A stretch of DNA of 64,000 nucleotides from JANJUB01 sp031386985. Lineage in GTDB: Bacteria; Armatimonadota; Fimbriimonadia; Fimbriimonadales; Fimbriimonadaceae. Numbering within the stretch: position 1 is the first letter of the stretch; every line of letters starts with the position of its first letter. Position numbers and translations under genes: made by a program. The stretch is taken from assembly GCA_031386985.1 (NCBI GenBank), contig JANNCV010000001.1:62001-126000 (forward strand), in the 5' to 3' direction. The notes below the pieces were generated by a model. That model saw nothing but the letters and a program-made list of their open reading frames with translations, did not search any database and was not told where the DNA came from. Positions 42,963 through 51,636 of this stretch are shown in pieces.

Positions 42963-43697
42963 TCACATCCCGCGGGTCTCAAAACGTTTGAGAGGGCAGA
43001 ACATTTGGAGCGTTGCTCTGATCTCGTATCCAAGTTGTGGATACAATTTCGCTCCCTGGGAAGTCGCCAGTAGCACGCTGTGGGAGACTCCTAGCTCCCG
43101 GTCGTCTTGAAGCATTCGGCTCATGAGGGCGCGGCCAAAGCCGTGCCTGCGCCACTCCTCTTTCACATGCAAATCCGAAACCCAGGCATCGGTGCCGAAC
43201 GGGACGCTGTAGACCCACCCATAATCAAAATCTTCATCCCAAGCTCCGTACAAACGGGCATCTGGCCGGACTTTACGGATGCCGCTCCATCCTTGGGTTA
43301 GATTATCAATCTGCCGAACGCAAGGCTCAGAATCGAAAACCGGAATGTCGCGCAAGTCATGGGTAAAGAGCCATTCGGTTGACACTTTCCGATATCCCAG
43401 CGCCCGATATTGAGCATTGATTGCCTCAAGGTCGTCGCTCTGGGACCGGACGTCACAAAGGAAATGCCAACCCAAACTCGCCCGCGCAATCCGATCAACG
43501 ACGGTTTCCGGGTCGAGGTCGGTGGCGATGACTTCGATTTTTCGAGGGCGTTTGCGCCCCGGCCCATCGCGCATCACCCAAAGCCCCTCCATCTGCTCGG
43601 CAAGGTAGGGGTGATATTGGCTCTTTCCGCGAGAGAAAGCATGGACGAAAACTTCGATTGCGCGCTCAATCGTGATTTGGTTGGACGGGTGGGACAT
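42963..43697 (-). CDS. GNAT-family N-acetyltransferase
   Basis: A 244-residue protein whose C-terminal half (~125-240) is a GNAT domain: VSDLHVKEEWRRHGFGRALM is the acetyl-CoA pyrophosphate-binding loop, followed by GVSHSVLLATSQGAKLYPQL and a terminal strand. The N-terminal half is a second, weaker GNAT-like or accessory domain (FLCDVRSQSDDLEAINAQYR). Acceptor unknown. The ATG at 43697 has no obvious hexamer at leaderless distance. It ends inside the low-complexity spacer and lies 29 bp after the 3' end of the GH127-like gene on the same strand. Confidence 0.8.
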   Translation of the reverse strand: MSHPSNQITIERAIEVFVHAFSRGKSQYHPYLAEQMEGLWVMRDGPGRKRPRKIEVIATDLDPETVVDRIARASLGWHFLCDVRSQSDDLEAINAQYRALGYRKVSTEWLFTHDLRDIPVFDSEPCVRQIDNLTQGWSGIRKVRPDARLYGAWDEDFDYGWVYSVPFGTDAWVSDLHVKEEWRRHGFGRALMSRMLQDDRELGVSHSVLLATSQGAKLYPQLGYEIRATLQMFCPLKRFETRGM

Positions 43698-43726
43698 GTT
43701 AGACCGATGGGTTTAGATCACGGGGC

Positions 43727-46093
43727 TTAGTTCACTTCCCACTCCAAAACCCCCGCCGAAAACCCTTCTCTCATCTTCGCCACCAACCGAATCTGGATTC
43801 CACCGATGGGGCGGAATGAGACGTCTGACCATCCATTCTTCACCAGAGGATAAGCTCCATCCGGCTGAACGTCCTCCCAAACTTCGCCAACCTTCACTTG
43901 CAGTTTCCAAGAAGCTGGGAGGCGAATGCCTCCCCGAGGCTCATCATCAAACCAATACACGCGGCATTTTTGGAATGTTCGGGTTTCCGTGAAGGTGTAC
44001 TGAACCCACTCTTCGGTGCCCTTATGATCCCACCAGGTGAATCTCGGGATTTCCTCGTCGCCCGAGTTGGCGGGAATGAGCTTGTCGCTCAGGGCCGACT
44101 CGGTGTCCCACCAGTTTCGGTGAGAGTAGGTGGCGGGAATTGGGGTCGCGGCGGTTCGCGGCTTCTTCCAAACTGCCCCCGTTGGGGCAACGGTAGGAAA
44201 TACCGTGGTCCTCAATCTCGCCGCGCCCATAGGAATTAAAGTGAGTTTTCGAAGGGGGGCGTTGGAAAGCACCGGCATCTTCTGAAGCGGGGCAACTAGC
44301 CCATAAATGTCCATTCCCCATTCCGGAATCTGGCGTCCCTGAGCTTCGATCTGTACGGGAACATTGCGGAAATCCCAAGGTTGCTTTCCCTCGACGAGAG
44401 GCTTGTTCATAAATCGCAACGGAACTCGCGGATCTAAACCGAAATTCCAATCGCTCCCTGGCCGAACTTCATACGACGGCCACTTGTCTAGGTGAGCGTA
44501 CGGCTTTGTTTCCTCCTGAATTTTGAGCGAGTAAACGAGCGGACCGCGCGAAACCGTCAGGCTCCCCGCGTGCTTTGCCTGGTTAACCTTCGCCGTCATC
44601 GGCAGCCGGAGCGTCAACCGATCTCCCTTTTTCCAAATTCGGTTTAGCGTGAGGTAGCCATCCTTTGCCTTAAGCAAAACCGGCTTTCCGTTTAGGGTTA
44701 CCAGCGGATTCGGGGACCATCCGGGGACCCGCATGACAAGCGGGAACTTTACCGGAGCCGCCGGATTCACGAGAAATCTGATTTCATCTTCGAACGGATA
44801 GTTCGTCTTTTCCTCAATCGTTACTCGCGTCCCGCCACCAACCTTCGCCGTTACCGAAGAAGGGGCATAAACAGCGGCGGCGAGTCCATTTCCGTTAGTT
44901 GCAAACCACAAATGCTCCGTGAAATAGGGCCAGGCCATCCCCACATTGTGCTGGCAACAACGGTGATCATGAGGATCAAAGAGGAACATCGCCCCGCCGT
45001 TTTCTATTCCCGGACTATGACCGGCGGCATCCGAAACCGCCATGTTCGCGCAAGTCAAATAGCGCAGAGCCTTGAGGTCGGCGGTCATGGTGGTCGGAAG
45101 CCAGTTGAATGCGACTTCCTCCGTGCGATCTCCCCAAACCGCCTTGCCCGTGGTTTGCATAAGTAACTCGTGCGAGAGCATCATTTCGGCCACCGAACAG
45201 CTTTCGGTCGCTTGGCGCGGATCGTCCTTGCCCGGACGAGCATTTTCATCGGCGGCATACATTCCGCCCGGCAACCCATAGTCACGCAAAAACTCGCTCA
45301 AATTTCTCTCAGTTGCGGCGTAGTCCTTAGCCGATTTCGAGAAGAGCGAGTAAAGCGCGGGTTCCTTGAACCCCTGGGCAAAGTTCACGCCGTGCCGATT
45401 AACGATCCGATCTACCCATCTCGCGCTGTGGCGGTGCATTTTCTCGGCAAGACCGAGTAGCTTAGGATCGGTGGTGTTGTTGTAAAGCCAGAGCAAACTA
45501 GCGATCTGATCTCCAACCCGATAATAGTGCCAATAATGCTTTGGGTCCACGGTTTGCTCTTCAGGCAGCGCAATGAGCCAGTCGGCGTACTTGCGCATTA
45601 GGTTGATCACGCGCTGATCGCCGGTGGCTTCGTAGTAGGTTTGCAAAACGCTTTGGGCGAGCATATTAGGCCACAAATCCGGAGTCCCGTGCCTGGTTTT
45701 TCGGTTCGCTTCGGGGCCAAACCAGCCATCTTCTTTTTGGCTCGCAAGGATGCCCTCAATCCAGGGTTGGCACTCGGCTTTGAGTTTCTTATCGTTCAAA
45801 ACGTAAGCCAACGAAACCTGTCCCTTTAGCCAATAGGGCAACTCCTCCCAACCGGCCCGAGGGTTGGCGGTATTGCCGAGCCAGGCGTTGTCCTTCTCAT
45901 TCAAAAAGCGGCTAATGTCCGAAAGCTTGCCCGCAAAACCGTCTCGTTGCAGTTTGAGCTGCATCAAAAGCCACCCCCGACCTTGCACTGCCCCCGAAGG
46001 AAGCTTTTGAAAAGGAGATGGAGCCAGCGGAGCCGCTTGCCCCACGTAAAAGGAATTCGACTGAACCAAGAGCAACGCGCAAAGGCTTAACAC
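43727..46093 (-). CDS. Secreted GH127-like (DUF1680) glycosidase
   Basis: A 788-residue exported enzyme related to beta-L-arabinofuranosidases. The signal peptide is short (MLSLCALLLVQSNSFYVGQA). The barrel domain has TESCSVAEMMLSHELL (Glu/Cys metal block) and FDPHDHRCCQHNVGMAWPYF, where the cysteine pair corresponds to the nucleophile/zinc-ligand block. Beta domains follow, and the last ~130 residues look like a discoidin/F5-8C-like module (RTFQKCRVYWFDDEPRGGIR). GTG 46093 is preceded by TAACTT at 6 bases. It is the second GH127-type enzyme in the region and, unlike the first, is exported. Confidence 0.85.
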   Translation of the reverse strand: MLSLCALLLVQSNSFYVGQAAPLAPSPFQKLPSGAVQGRGWLLMQLKLQRDGFAGKLSDISRFLNEKDNAWLGNTANPRAGWEELPYWLKGQVSLAYVLNDKKLKAECQPWIEGILASQKEDGWFGPEANRKTRHGTPDLWPNMLAQSVLQTYYEATGDQRVINLMRKYADWLIALPEEQTVDPKHYWHYYRVGDQIASLLWLYNNTTDPKLLGLAEKMHRHSARWVDRIVNRHGVNFAQGFKEPALYSLFSKSAKDYAATERNLSEFLRDYGLPGGMYAADENARPGKDDPRQATESCSVAEMMLSHELLMQTTGKAVWGDRTEEVAFNWLPTTMTADLKALRYLTCANMAVSDAAGHSPGIENGGAMFLFDPHDHRCCQHNVGMAWPYFTEHLWFATNGNGLAAAVYAPSSVTAKVGGGTRVTIEEKTNYPFEDEIRFLVNPAAPVKFPLVMRVPGWSPNPLVTLNGKPVLLKAKDGYLTLNRIWKKGDRLTLRLPMTAKVNQAKHAGSLTVSRGPLVYSLKIQEETKPYAHLDKWPSYEVRPGSDWNFGLDPRVPLRFMNKPLVEGKQPWDFRNVPVQIEAQGRQIPEWGMDIYGLVAPLQKMPVLSNAPLRKLTLIPMGAARLRTTVFPTVAPTGAVWKKPRTAATPIPATYSHRNWWDTESALSDKLIPANSGDEEIPRFTWWDHKGTEEWVQYTFTETRTFQKCRVYWFDDEPRGGIRLPASWKLQVKVGEVWEDVQPDGAYPLVKNGWSDVSFRPIGGIQIRLVAKMREGFSAGVLEWEVN

Positions 46094-46099
46094 ACTTGC

Positions 46100-46105
46100 A
46101 AGTTA
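46100..46105 (-). promoter_or_regulatory. -10 element (TAACTT) of the secreted GH127-like gene
   Basis: On the minus strand TAACTT is followed by GCAAGT and GTG 46093. It lies 33 bp from the divergent lipoprotein -10 element. Confidence 0.45.
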
Positions 46106-46137
46106 CCCAAAACTTGTAAAACTCATGCTATTTGCGC

Positions 46138-46143
46138 TATAAC
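46138..46143 (+). promoter_or_regulatory. -10 element (TATAAC) of the lipoprotein gene
   Basis: TATAAC is followed by 7 bases and ATG 46151, a leaderless arrangement. Confidence 0.6.
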
Positions 46144-46150
46144 TGTAAGC

Positions 46151-46726
46151 ATGATGAAACGTGTTTTCGTTCTCGTTGTTTTTGGGTTAACTTTCGTCGT
46201 CTCGGGGTGTGGCTCGGGAGAAAAAACGGTCTACAGCGGCGATGGCGGAACAGTTTCCACCGATGCGAACGGCAACACTACGATCAAGAATAAGGATGGC
46301 TCTACCGTTGATATTCGGAACAACGGCGGCGGCTTCTCGGCAAAGTCGAGCGATGGTACCGAAGCCAACATTAACCAAGATGGCACCATGACGGGCAAAA
46401 ACGCCAAGGGTGAAGAGTTTTCGATGGGCTCGCTAGTGAGCGAGGCAGATCTCGGAGTTCCCTATTATCCGAGCAGCACCGCCTCAAACCGCGATGTAAG
46501 AACTGAGGAAGGCGGCAAAAAGCACTTCATGTCCATTCGCACAACCTCAGATAGCGCCGCGAAGGTTGCGGCCTTTTACAAAGAAAAAGTAAAGGACCCG
46601 GTCGCGACGGAAATGGGAAAATTATCAAGTGTCTCAGGGAAGCTTGAGGATGGGCGGGAAGTTGCGGTTATGGCAAACGAAGCCGATGGGAAAACTGAGG
46701 TTACCGTCTCTGTCTCGGAGAAGTAG
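46151..46726 (+). CDS. Lipoprotein of unknown function
   Basis: A 191-residue lipoprotein with signal MMKRVFVLVVFGLTFVVSGC; the lipobox VSGC gives a lipidated Cys20. Residues ~25-95 are repetitive, Gly/Asn/Asp-rich beta-type sequence (NGNTTIKNKDGSTVDIRNNG), suggesting an extended or solenoid structure. The C-terminal ~90 residues (EADLGVPYYPSSTASNRDVR onward) form a compact alpha/beta domain that I do not recognise by name. It is likely attached to a membrane on the periplasmic side. A strong hairpin (46732-46770) follows five bases after the stop. Confidence 0.8.
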   Translation: MMKRVFVLVVFGLTFVVSGCGSGEKTVYSGDGGTVSTDANGNTTIKNKDGSTVDIRNNGGGFSAKSSDGTEANINQDGTMTGKNAKGEEFSMGSLVSEADLGVPYYPSSTASNRDVRTEEGGKKHFMSIRTTSDSAAKVAAFYKEKVKDPVATEMGKLSSVSGKLEDGREVAVMANEADGKTEVTVSVSEK

Positions 46727-46730
46727 GGCT

Positions 46731-46800
46731 TCCCCTCTCCTTTTGGATGTTTGTTCCAAAGGGAGAGGGGATCAAGGGGTGAGGGTTCCGGGTGATTTGG
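46731..46800. repeat. Dispersed palindromic repeat, second copy, with strong hairpin
   Basis: CCCCTCTCCTTTTGGA (46732-46747) pairs with TCCAAAGGGAGAGGGG (46755-46770) over 16 positions (one G-U), loop TGTTTGT. The flank ATCAAGGGGTGAGGGTTCC and GGGTGATTTGGA matches the ALDH copy (12484-12545) in reverse orientation. It may also terminate the lipoprotein transcript. Confidence 0.7.
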
Positions 46801-46970
46801 AAGCGTTGGCTCGATTGCAAACATGCCCGAATAGTCCGAGATAATATGCCTCATGTTTGCAAAATCCTGGTTGTGCAAAACTACTGAGACTGTCGTTACA
46901 TCACCGGCTCCACAGAATCTGACGCTGACCGTTAAGCGGGGTTGAGTGGAGAGTAACATTCGGATGTCAT

Positions 46971-49394
46971 TCAAAGGCCCGGCAAAAAGTGAAGGGTTAC
47001 TGTTTTCCCTCGCGGAATGTCGAGTTGCATCGAACCTCTCGTCCACCATCCTGCCTTTACCGTGCCTATCCTTGCCCAGTCGATTTTGGTTGACGATGGC
47101 CACGCAATCTTGCAGTCGCCGTCTGACGCGACGTTTTTTATTCTGGCTTCCGTCAGGTGACCCTTCGACCAACTTATGCTCACCTCAAATCCGCCCCTAG
47201 CTCGCAAGCCACTCACCGAGCCTCCCGGCCACGCTTTGGGCAAAGCGGGGAGCAGGCTGATTGCCTTGTAATGACTCTGCATTAACATCTCCGCAATCCC
47301 AGCCGTGCCACCAAAATTACCATCTATCTGGAACGGCGGGTGGTTATCGAACAAGTTAGGAAGAGTTGATTTCGTCAGCAGGGCAATGAGGTGTTCGTTT
47401 GCGGATTCTCCGTCCCCCAATCGAGCCATCATGTTGATAATCCAAGCGCGGCTCCACCCGGTGTGTCCCCCGCCCTGGCTCAGCCGGTAATCAAGTGATC
47501 TTCGGGCGGCATCGTAAAACTCAATCGAGTCAGTTAACGATTTCGAGCTGTCCGTGGCGGGATAGTGCCCAAACAAGTGGGACATGTGACGATGACCTGG
47601 ATCGGGTTCCGCATAGTCTTCGATCCACTCCTGCAATCTCCCGGTTTTTGAGCTGATTTGAACCGGAGCGAGTTGGGCAAGGGCATGTTTAAGTTCAGAT
47701 CTTAACGTAGGATCAAACGGCTTCGATCGGGTTGAAAGCGTGTCAATCGCTTGAATGCAGTTACCAAATAAATCGCGAGCGATCTCCAGGTCCATAGTGG
47801 CCCCATAAGTAAACTGCGAAACTGTTCCATCCGCCTTGCGAAACGAGTTTTCGGGCGAATGGGATGGGTTGGTGACTAGTCTCCCTGCAACGGGAGAGCC
47901 GGGCGGTGCTTCTACGAGAAAATCGAGCATAAAACGCGCTGCTCCTTTCATCAGCGGATAGGCTTTCTCCTTCAAGAATTTCTTGTCTTGCGAATACAAA
48001 TAGTGTTCCCACGGATGCCGCGCCAACCATGCCGCACCCATTGGCCAGATTCCCCAAACGCCATCGGCGGGTTCGGTGAAACCCCAGACATCCGTGAGGT
48101 GATGAACAACCCAACCATCCGCCCCGTAATGCGTTTTCGCCGTTTCGTGACCGTATTTGGCGAGGAGCTTCATAAGGTCAAACAGGGGCTCATGACACTC
48201 GGCAAGGTTCGCAACTTCAACGGGCCAATAGTTCATTTGCAGGTTGATGTTGGTGTGATAATCGGAGTTCCAAGGGGCTTTGAGATCAGCGCACCAAAGG
48301 CCCTGCAAGTTCGCGGGCATATCGCCCGGCCGCGAGCAAGAGATCATGAGGTAGCGGCCGAATTGGAAGTACAGAGCGGCGAGAGCAGAGTCAGATTTTC
48401 CAGCGCGTACGGCGGCGAGGCGCTGGTCCGTAGGCATGTCTGGCATGAGTACCCCCTGGGACACGGGGCGGCCCAGTAACTCAGCGGGAATATCTGGGGG
48501 CGCTTGTCCTAAATCTAGCTTAACCCGATCGAAGAGTTTACGAAAATCGGCAACGTGCTCTTCAATGAGTTCATCAGACCTTGATAGCGCCCGATCAAGC
48601 ACCTTCTTGCACTTCGCAAAGCGATTTTGAGTCAAGGGGTTTGCCGGATCGGCGAAGTTGTAATTGGTCGCAGTCGTCAGGACTAAGTTAAGCTCCTTAG
48701 CTCCTCTTATCCGAAGTCCAAGGTGGCTCGCGCTGATCTTGCCATCCCCCTTTGCGCGCAAAACTGCGTCGTATTGAACGCCTTCTGTTCCTGCTCGGCC
48801 GAACATGTGCAGACCGTCCTGACCTACTGACGCAGTTTCGTAGTTTTCGGGCCGATCAAGTCTGATGTCAAGGTCAAGTGCTCTTGGACCAGTAGCTCGA
48901 AAATAGACAACAATTACACCCGCGGGATGGCTGGCGAAGACCCAACGCTCAAAGCTCGTATCCTCGCAGCGAAACGATGTGCTGGCAATACCGAGGGCCA
49001 GGAAAAGTCGGCGGCTATATCCGGTTATCTCGCCCTCAATTTGCTGTTTGATATGGAGGTCACCAAGGGTCTGATAGGATAGAACTCGGGCGGGAACGCC
49101 CATCATCGTCTCCCCGGCCAGCTTGCTTGCCGCTTCGTTTTTGCCCTCAAAAATGAGTCTTCTCACTTCGGGTAAGGCCGCGAGAGCATTCGGGTTATGC
49201 CGATCTTCGACCTTACCCTCCCAAAGCGTATCGTCATTGAGCTGAATCCGCTCTTCCCTGACTCCTCCGAAGACCATTCCGCCTAGCCTCCCGTTTCCCA
49301 CGGGGAGGGCCTCGTTCCAGTTCGCGGCCGGTTGCAGGTACCGGAGGGATTGGGAAGGTTGAGCGATCATGGCAAGGATGGCGGCGGCAATCAT
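46971..49394 (-). CDS. Secreted GH95-type alpha-L-fucosidase
   Basis: An 807-residue inverting glycosidase of family GH95 (alpha-1,2-L-fucosidase; some members act on alpha-L-galactose). The signal peptide is MIAAAILAMIAQPSQS. The N-terminal beta domain opens RYLQPAANWNEALPVGNGRL with the family block GGVREERIQLNDDTLWEG. The (alpha/alpha)6 barrel (~330-700) contains DYHTNINLQMNYWPVEVANL, GWVVHHLTDVWGF and QIDGNFGGTAGIAEMLMQSH, and a C-terminal beta domain follows. A TAAAAT hexamer lies 12 bases before the ATG. It fits a glycan locus with GH51 and GH127 acting on plant side chains. Confidence 0.92.
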   Translation of the reverse strand: MIAAAILAMIAQPSQSLRYLQPAANWNEALPVGNGRLGGMVFGGVREERIQLNDDTLWEGKVEDRHNPNALAALPEVRRLIFEGKNEAASKLAGETMMGVPARVLSYQTLGDLHIKQQIEGEITGYSRRLFLALGIASTSFRCEDTSFERWVFASHPAGVIVVYFRATGPRALDLDIRLDRPENYETASVGQDGLHMFGRAGTEGVQYDAVLRAKGDGKISASHLGLRIRGAKELNLVLTTATNYNFADPANPLTQNRFAKCKKVLDRALSRSDELIEEHVADFRKLFDRVKLDLGQAPPDIPAELLGRPVSQGVLMPDMPTDQRLAAVRAGKSDSALAALYFQFGRYLMISCSRPGDMPANLQGLWCADLKAPWNSDYHTNINLQMNYWPVEVANLAECHEPLFDLMKLLAKYGHETAKTHYGADGWVVHHLTDVWGFTEPADGVWGIWPMGAAWLARHPWEHYLYSQDKKFLKEKAYPLMKGAARFMLDFLVEAPPGSPVAGRLVTNPSHSPENSFRKADGTVSQFTYGATMDLEIARDLFGNCIQAIDTLSTRSKPFDPTLRSELKHALAQLAPVQISSKTGRLQEWIEDYAEPDPGHRHMSHLFGHYPATDSSKSLTDSIEFYDAARRSLDYRLSQGGGHTGWSRAWIINMMARLGDGESANEHLIALLTKSTLPNLFDNHPPFQIDGNFGGTAGIAEMLMQSHYKAISLLPALPKAWPGGSVSGLRARGGFEVSISWSKGHLTEARIKNVASDGDCKIAWPSSTKIDWARIGTVKAGWWTRGSMQLDIPRGKTVTLHFLPGL

Positions 49395-49505
49395 GGATGT
49401 GAGTCCATTTTACGTTATGGATTCGTTTGCTGCCTGATTCTCAAGTCGTAGACTTGGAGGCGTTCTGCCGGTGTGAACCCGGAACTCCTGAATGGATCGG
49501 GAGAG

Positions 49506-51563
49506 CTATGCCGCAATCGGTTTTCGATCGGGGTCGAAGTGGATTACGATTTTGTTGCCGCTGGCCGTGTGGGATTTCGTCACAATCGGGGCCTTGGAAC
49601 CGAGCAGGTCATCCAGAGTCATCGAACTCGCCCGCTCCTCCAGTCGCCTCTGAACCCACGCATTTTCATCCACGCCAAGCCGGTTGAGGCGGAGGTTGCG
49701 GAACTGGGTGCGCATAATATTCTCGTAACTCGAACCGGGAACCAAAGCTTCCGCCACGAGTGGGTACATCTGCCGAAGCTGCGGATTGCAGCATATGAGA
49801 CGGTCATGTGAGTCATAAATGGCGAACCCGGCATTGATAGATTGGAACGCCTCGACGAGATAATCGCTGGCTTCGACCGCGGCCGCCTTTGCCGCGGCCA
49901 GCTCGGAAATGTCGGAGCGCAGGCTCACCAAGCAACCGCTGTCTGTCCGTGAATTTGAAACTAGAATTCGGCGGCCATTGTGATCGTGTTCGGATGGCCC
50001 ATTCCGATGGAGCCGAAGAAAGGTCTCCATGAACGCATCTTCGCCTTCGGCGGTTTTGAGCTGGGCCAAAATGATATCTTTTTGCGACGTGCCCGGCTTC
50101 ATAAAGGGGGCCGCTTCGGGATACAGATCCCGGAAACGACTGTTGCAAATGAGGAGCCGATCGTCTTTGTCGTACATCACAAAGCCGGCTTCGAGTGTTT
50201 CGAAGGCTTCCTCTAAGTACGCATGAGCGGTCTCGGCCACGGCCTGAGCTTCTCGTAACTCGCCAATGTCGGTAAGAATGCTCACATAGTTGCCTTCCGG
50301 CGTTCTCACGGTATTGGTTTGAACGCGGTGACCCTCTAAAATTTGCTCCCACGGCTCATCGGTTCGGTGCAGCATGCGGCGCCAATGAGCAAGGAATGAA
50401 TCCTCTCGACCAAACGGATTCCGCCCACCCCGGTTCAAGTGCTCGCGCAAAATGTTTTCATACGGCATGCCTGGCACCAGGGTATCGGCAATCAGGGGGT
50501 AGTGAGCCTTATAGGCTGAGTTCGCTAATACGATCCGCTCGGAGGAGTCAATCATGATGAAACCGACCGAAAGCGATTCAAGCGCCTCATTCACGAGCGC
50601 TTGGGATTGCTGGAGGCGTTCGTGGGCGAGTTTGGATTCCGTTACATCCTCCATCGAACCTACAAATCCGACTAGAGTGCGATCTTGACGCCGAAGGGGC
50701 GACATTGAGACGCGCACCCAGAGTTGCTTTCCGCCAAAGAGCCAAAGCTTCAACTCATGAGTGAAGCCCGTCTCGGTTTCGGTCGCTCGTCTCAGATGCA
50801 TAATCAAGGAATCGCGATAATCGGGGTGAATCCAATCAATCCATCCTCCTCCGACGAGCTCTTGTTTGCGATGCCCCAGTAATGCGATGAACTTCGCGTT
50901 TGCGTAAAGCATGCAACCGTAGGTGTCAACATGAAAGACGCCAACCGGGGAGCTTTCGGCAAGGGCTTTGAACCGGTCGTCCGAGTGTTCTAACTCCAGT
51001 TGCATTCGACGCACATCGGTGAGATCGCGCAGGACCCAAATCTTCTTTTTCTTGCCGCGAATTTTGGTTTCCGATACCGCCAAATTCATGGGAACGATGA
51101 CGCCGTCGTTGCGCGTTGCGCTCACATCATAGGCTAGCCCCAAAATGTCAAGTTCTGAAGACGTAATCAGATGGCGCTGATTCCCATCGGTGATTTCCTT
51201 GATAAAGTGCTCGCTACATTTGCCGATGAGGTCTTGTGGAGAGTAACCAAGGAGCCGGCAAGCACCCGCGTTGACGAACTCGATCATGTTGCCGGTCCCC
51301 AAAAGGAAAAGGCCATCCGCTGATGCGTCGAGGATTTCCAAACAGCTTTGCTCGGACTCCTTGCGGGACTTTGCTAGCGGGGAGACGACGCCGGCAAAAG
51401 TGAACAACGACAGCATTGTTGCCGCCACCGCGCATCCGATCCAGACTTGCGCCGGGCTGGGCTTCATCATGTGTAAGCTATTCAGCGCGTTTACGGTGCA
51501 GACAAAGGCGGCGAAATTGAGGCCAAACAGGCCTAGACCCCAAAGAACGGTTTTGATTCGCAT
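49506..51563 (-). CDS. Membrane protein with five PAS domains and no output domain
   Basis: A 685-residue protein. Two N-terminal membrane helices (~5-25 and ~40-60) are followed by five consecutive PAS units: two classical ones (~75-190, ~200-315, the second with a PAC-like LWVRVSMSPLRRQDRTLVG) and three similar units starting MIDSSERIVLANSAY, MYDKDDRLLICNSRF and IYDSHDRLICCNPQL, which look like an internally triplicated PAS_7-type domain. No kinase, GGDEF, EAL, phosphatase or methyl-accepting region follows; the chain ends KIVIHFDPDRKPIAA. It may sense and signal through a partner. It is divergent from the halogenase-like gene (73 bp apart). Confidence 0.82.
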   Translation of the reverse strand: MRIKTVLWGLGLFGLNFAAFVCTVNALNSLHMMKPSPAQVWIGCAVAATMLSLFTFAGVVSPLAKSRKESEQSCLEILDASADGLFLLGTGNMIEFVNAGACRLLGYSPQDLIGKCSEHFIKEITDGNQRHLITSSELDILGLAYDVSATRNDGVIVPMNLAVSETKIRGKKKKIWVLRDLTDVRRMQLELEHSDDRFKALAESSPVGVFHVDTYGCMLYANAKFIALLGHRKQELVGGGWIDWIHPDYRDSLIMHLRRATETETGFTHELKLWLFGGKQLWVRVSMSPLRRQDRTLVGFVGSMEDVTESKLAHERLQQSQALVNEALESLSVGFIMIDSSERIVLANSAYKAHYPLIADTLVPGMPYENILREHLNRGGRNPFGREDSFLAHWRRMLHRTDEPWEQILEGHRVQTNTVRTPEGNYVSILTDIGELREAQAVAETAHAYLEEAFETLEAGFVMYDKDDRLLICNSRFRDLYPEAAPFMKPGTSQKDIILAQLKTAEGEDAFMETFLRLHRNGPSEHDHNGRRILVSNSRTDSGCLVSLRSDISELAAAKAAAVEASDYLVEAFQSINAGFAIYDSHDRLICCNPQLRQMYPLVAEALVPGSSYENIMRTQFRNLRLNRLGVDENAWVQRRLEERASSMTLDDLLGSKAPIVTKSHTASGNKIVIHFDPDRKPIAA

Positions 51564-51623
51564 GCCCAGCTAAATTGTCGGCAAGTTCGCACGTAAAACT
51601 CGGAATCCGGATCATTTTGTATG

Positions 51624-51629
51624 TATAAT
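51624..51629 (+). promoter_or_regulatory. -10 element (TATAAT) of the halogenase-like gene
   Basis: A consensus TATAAT with extended TG (ATGTATAAT) lies 7 bases before ATG 51637, a leaderless arrangement. Confidence 0.65.
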
Positions 51630-51636
51630 CCCTGCG

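Noticed and set aside
46576..47172. 198-codon minus-strand frame across the lipoprotein 3' end and the repeat
   Set aside because: It crosses the hairpin repeat and the antisense of two better genes, and matches no family.
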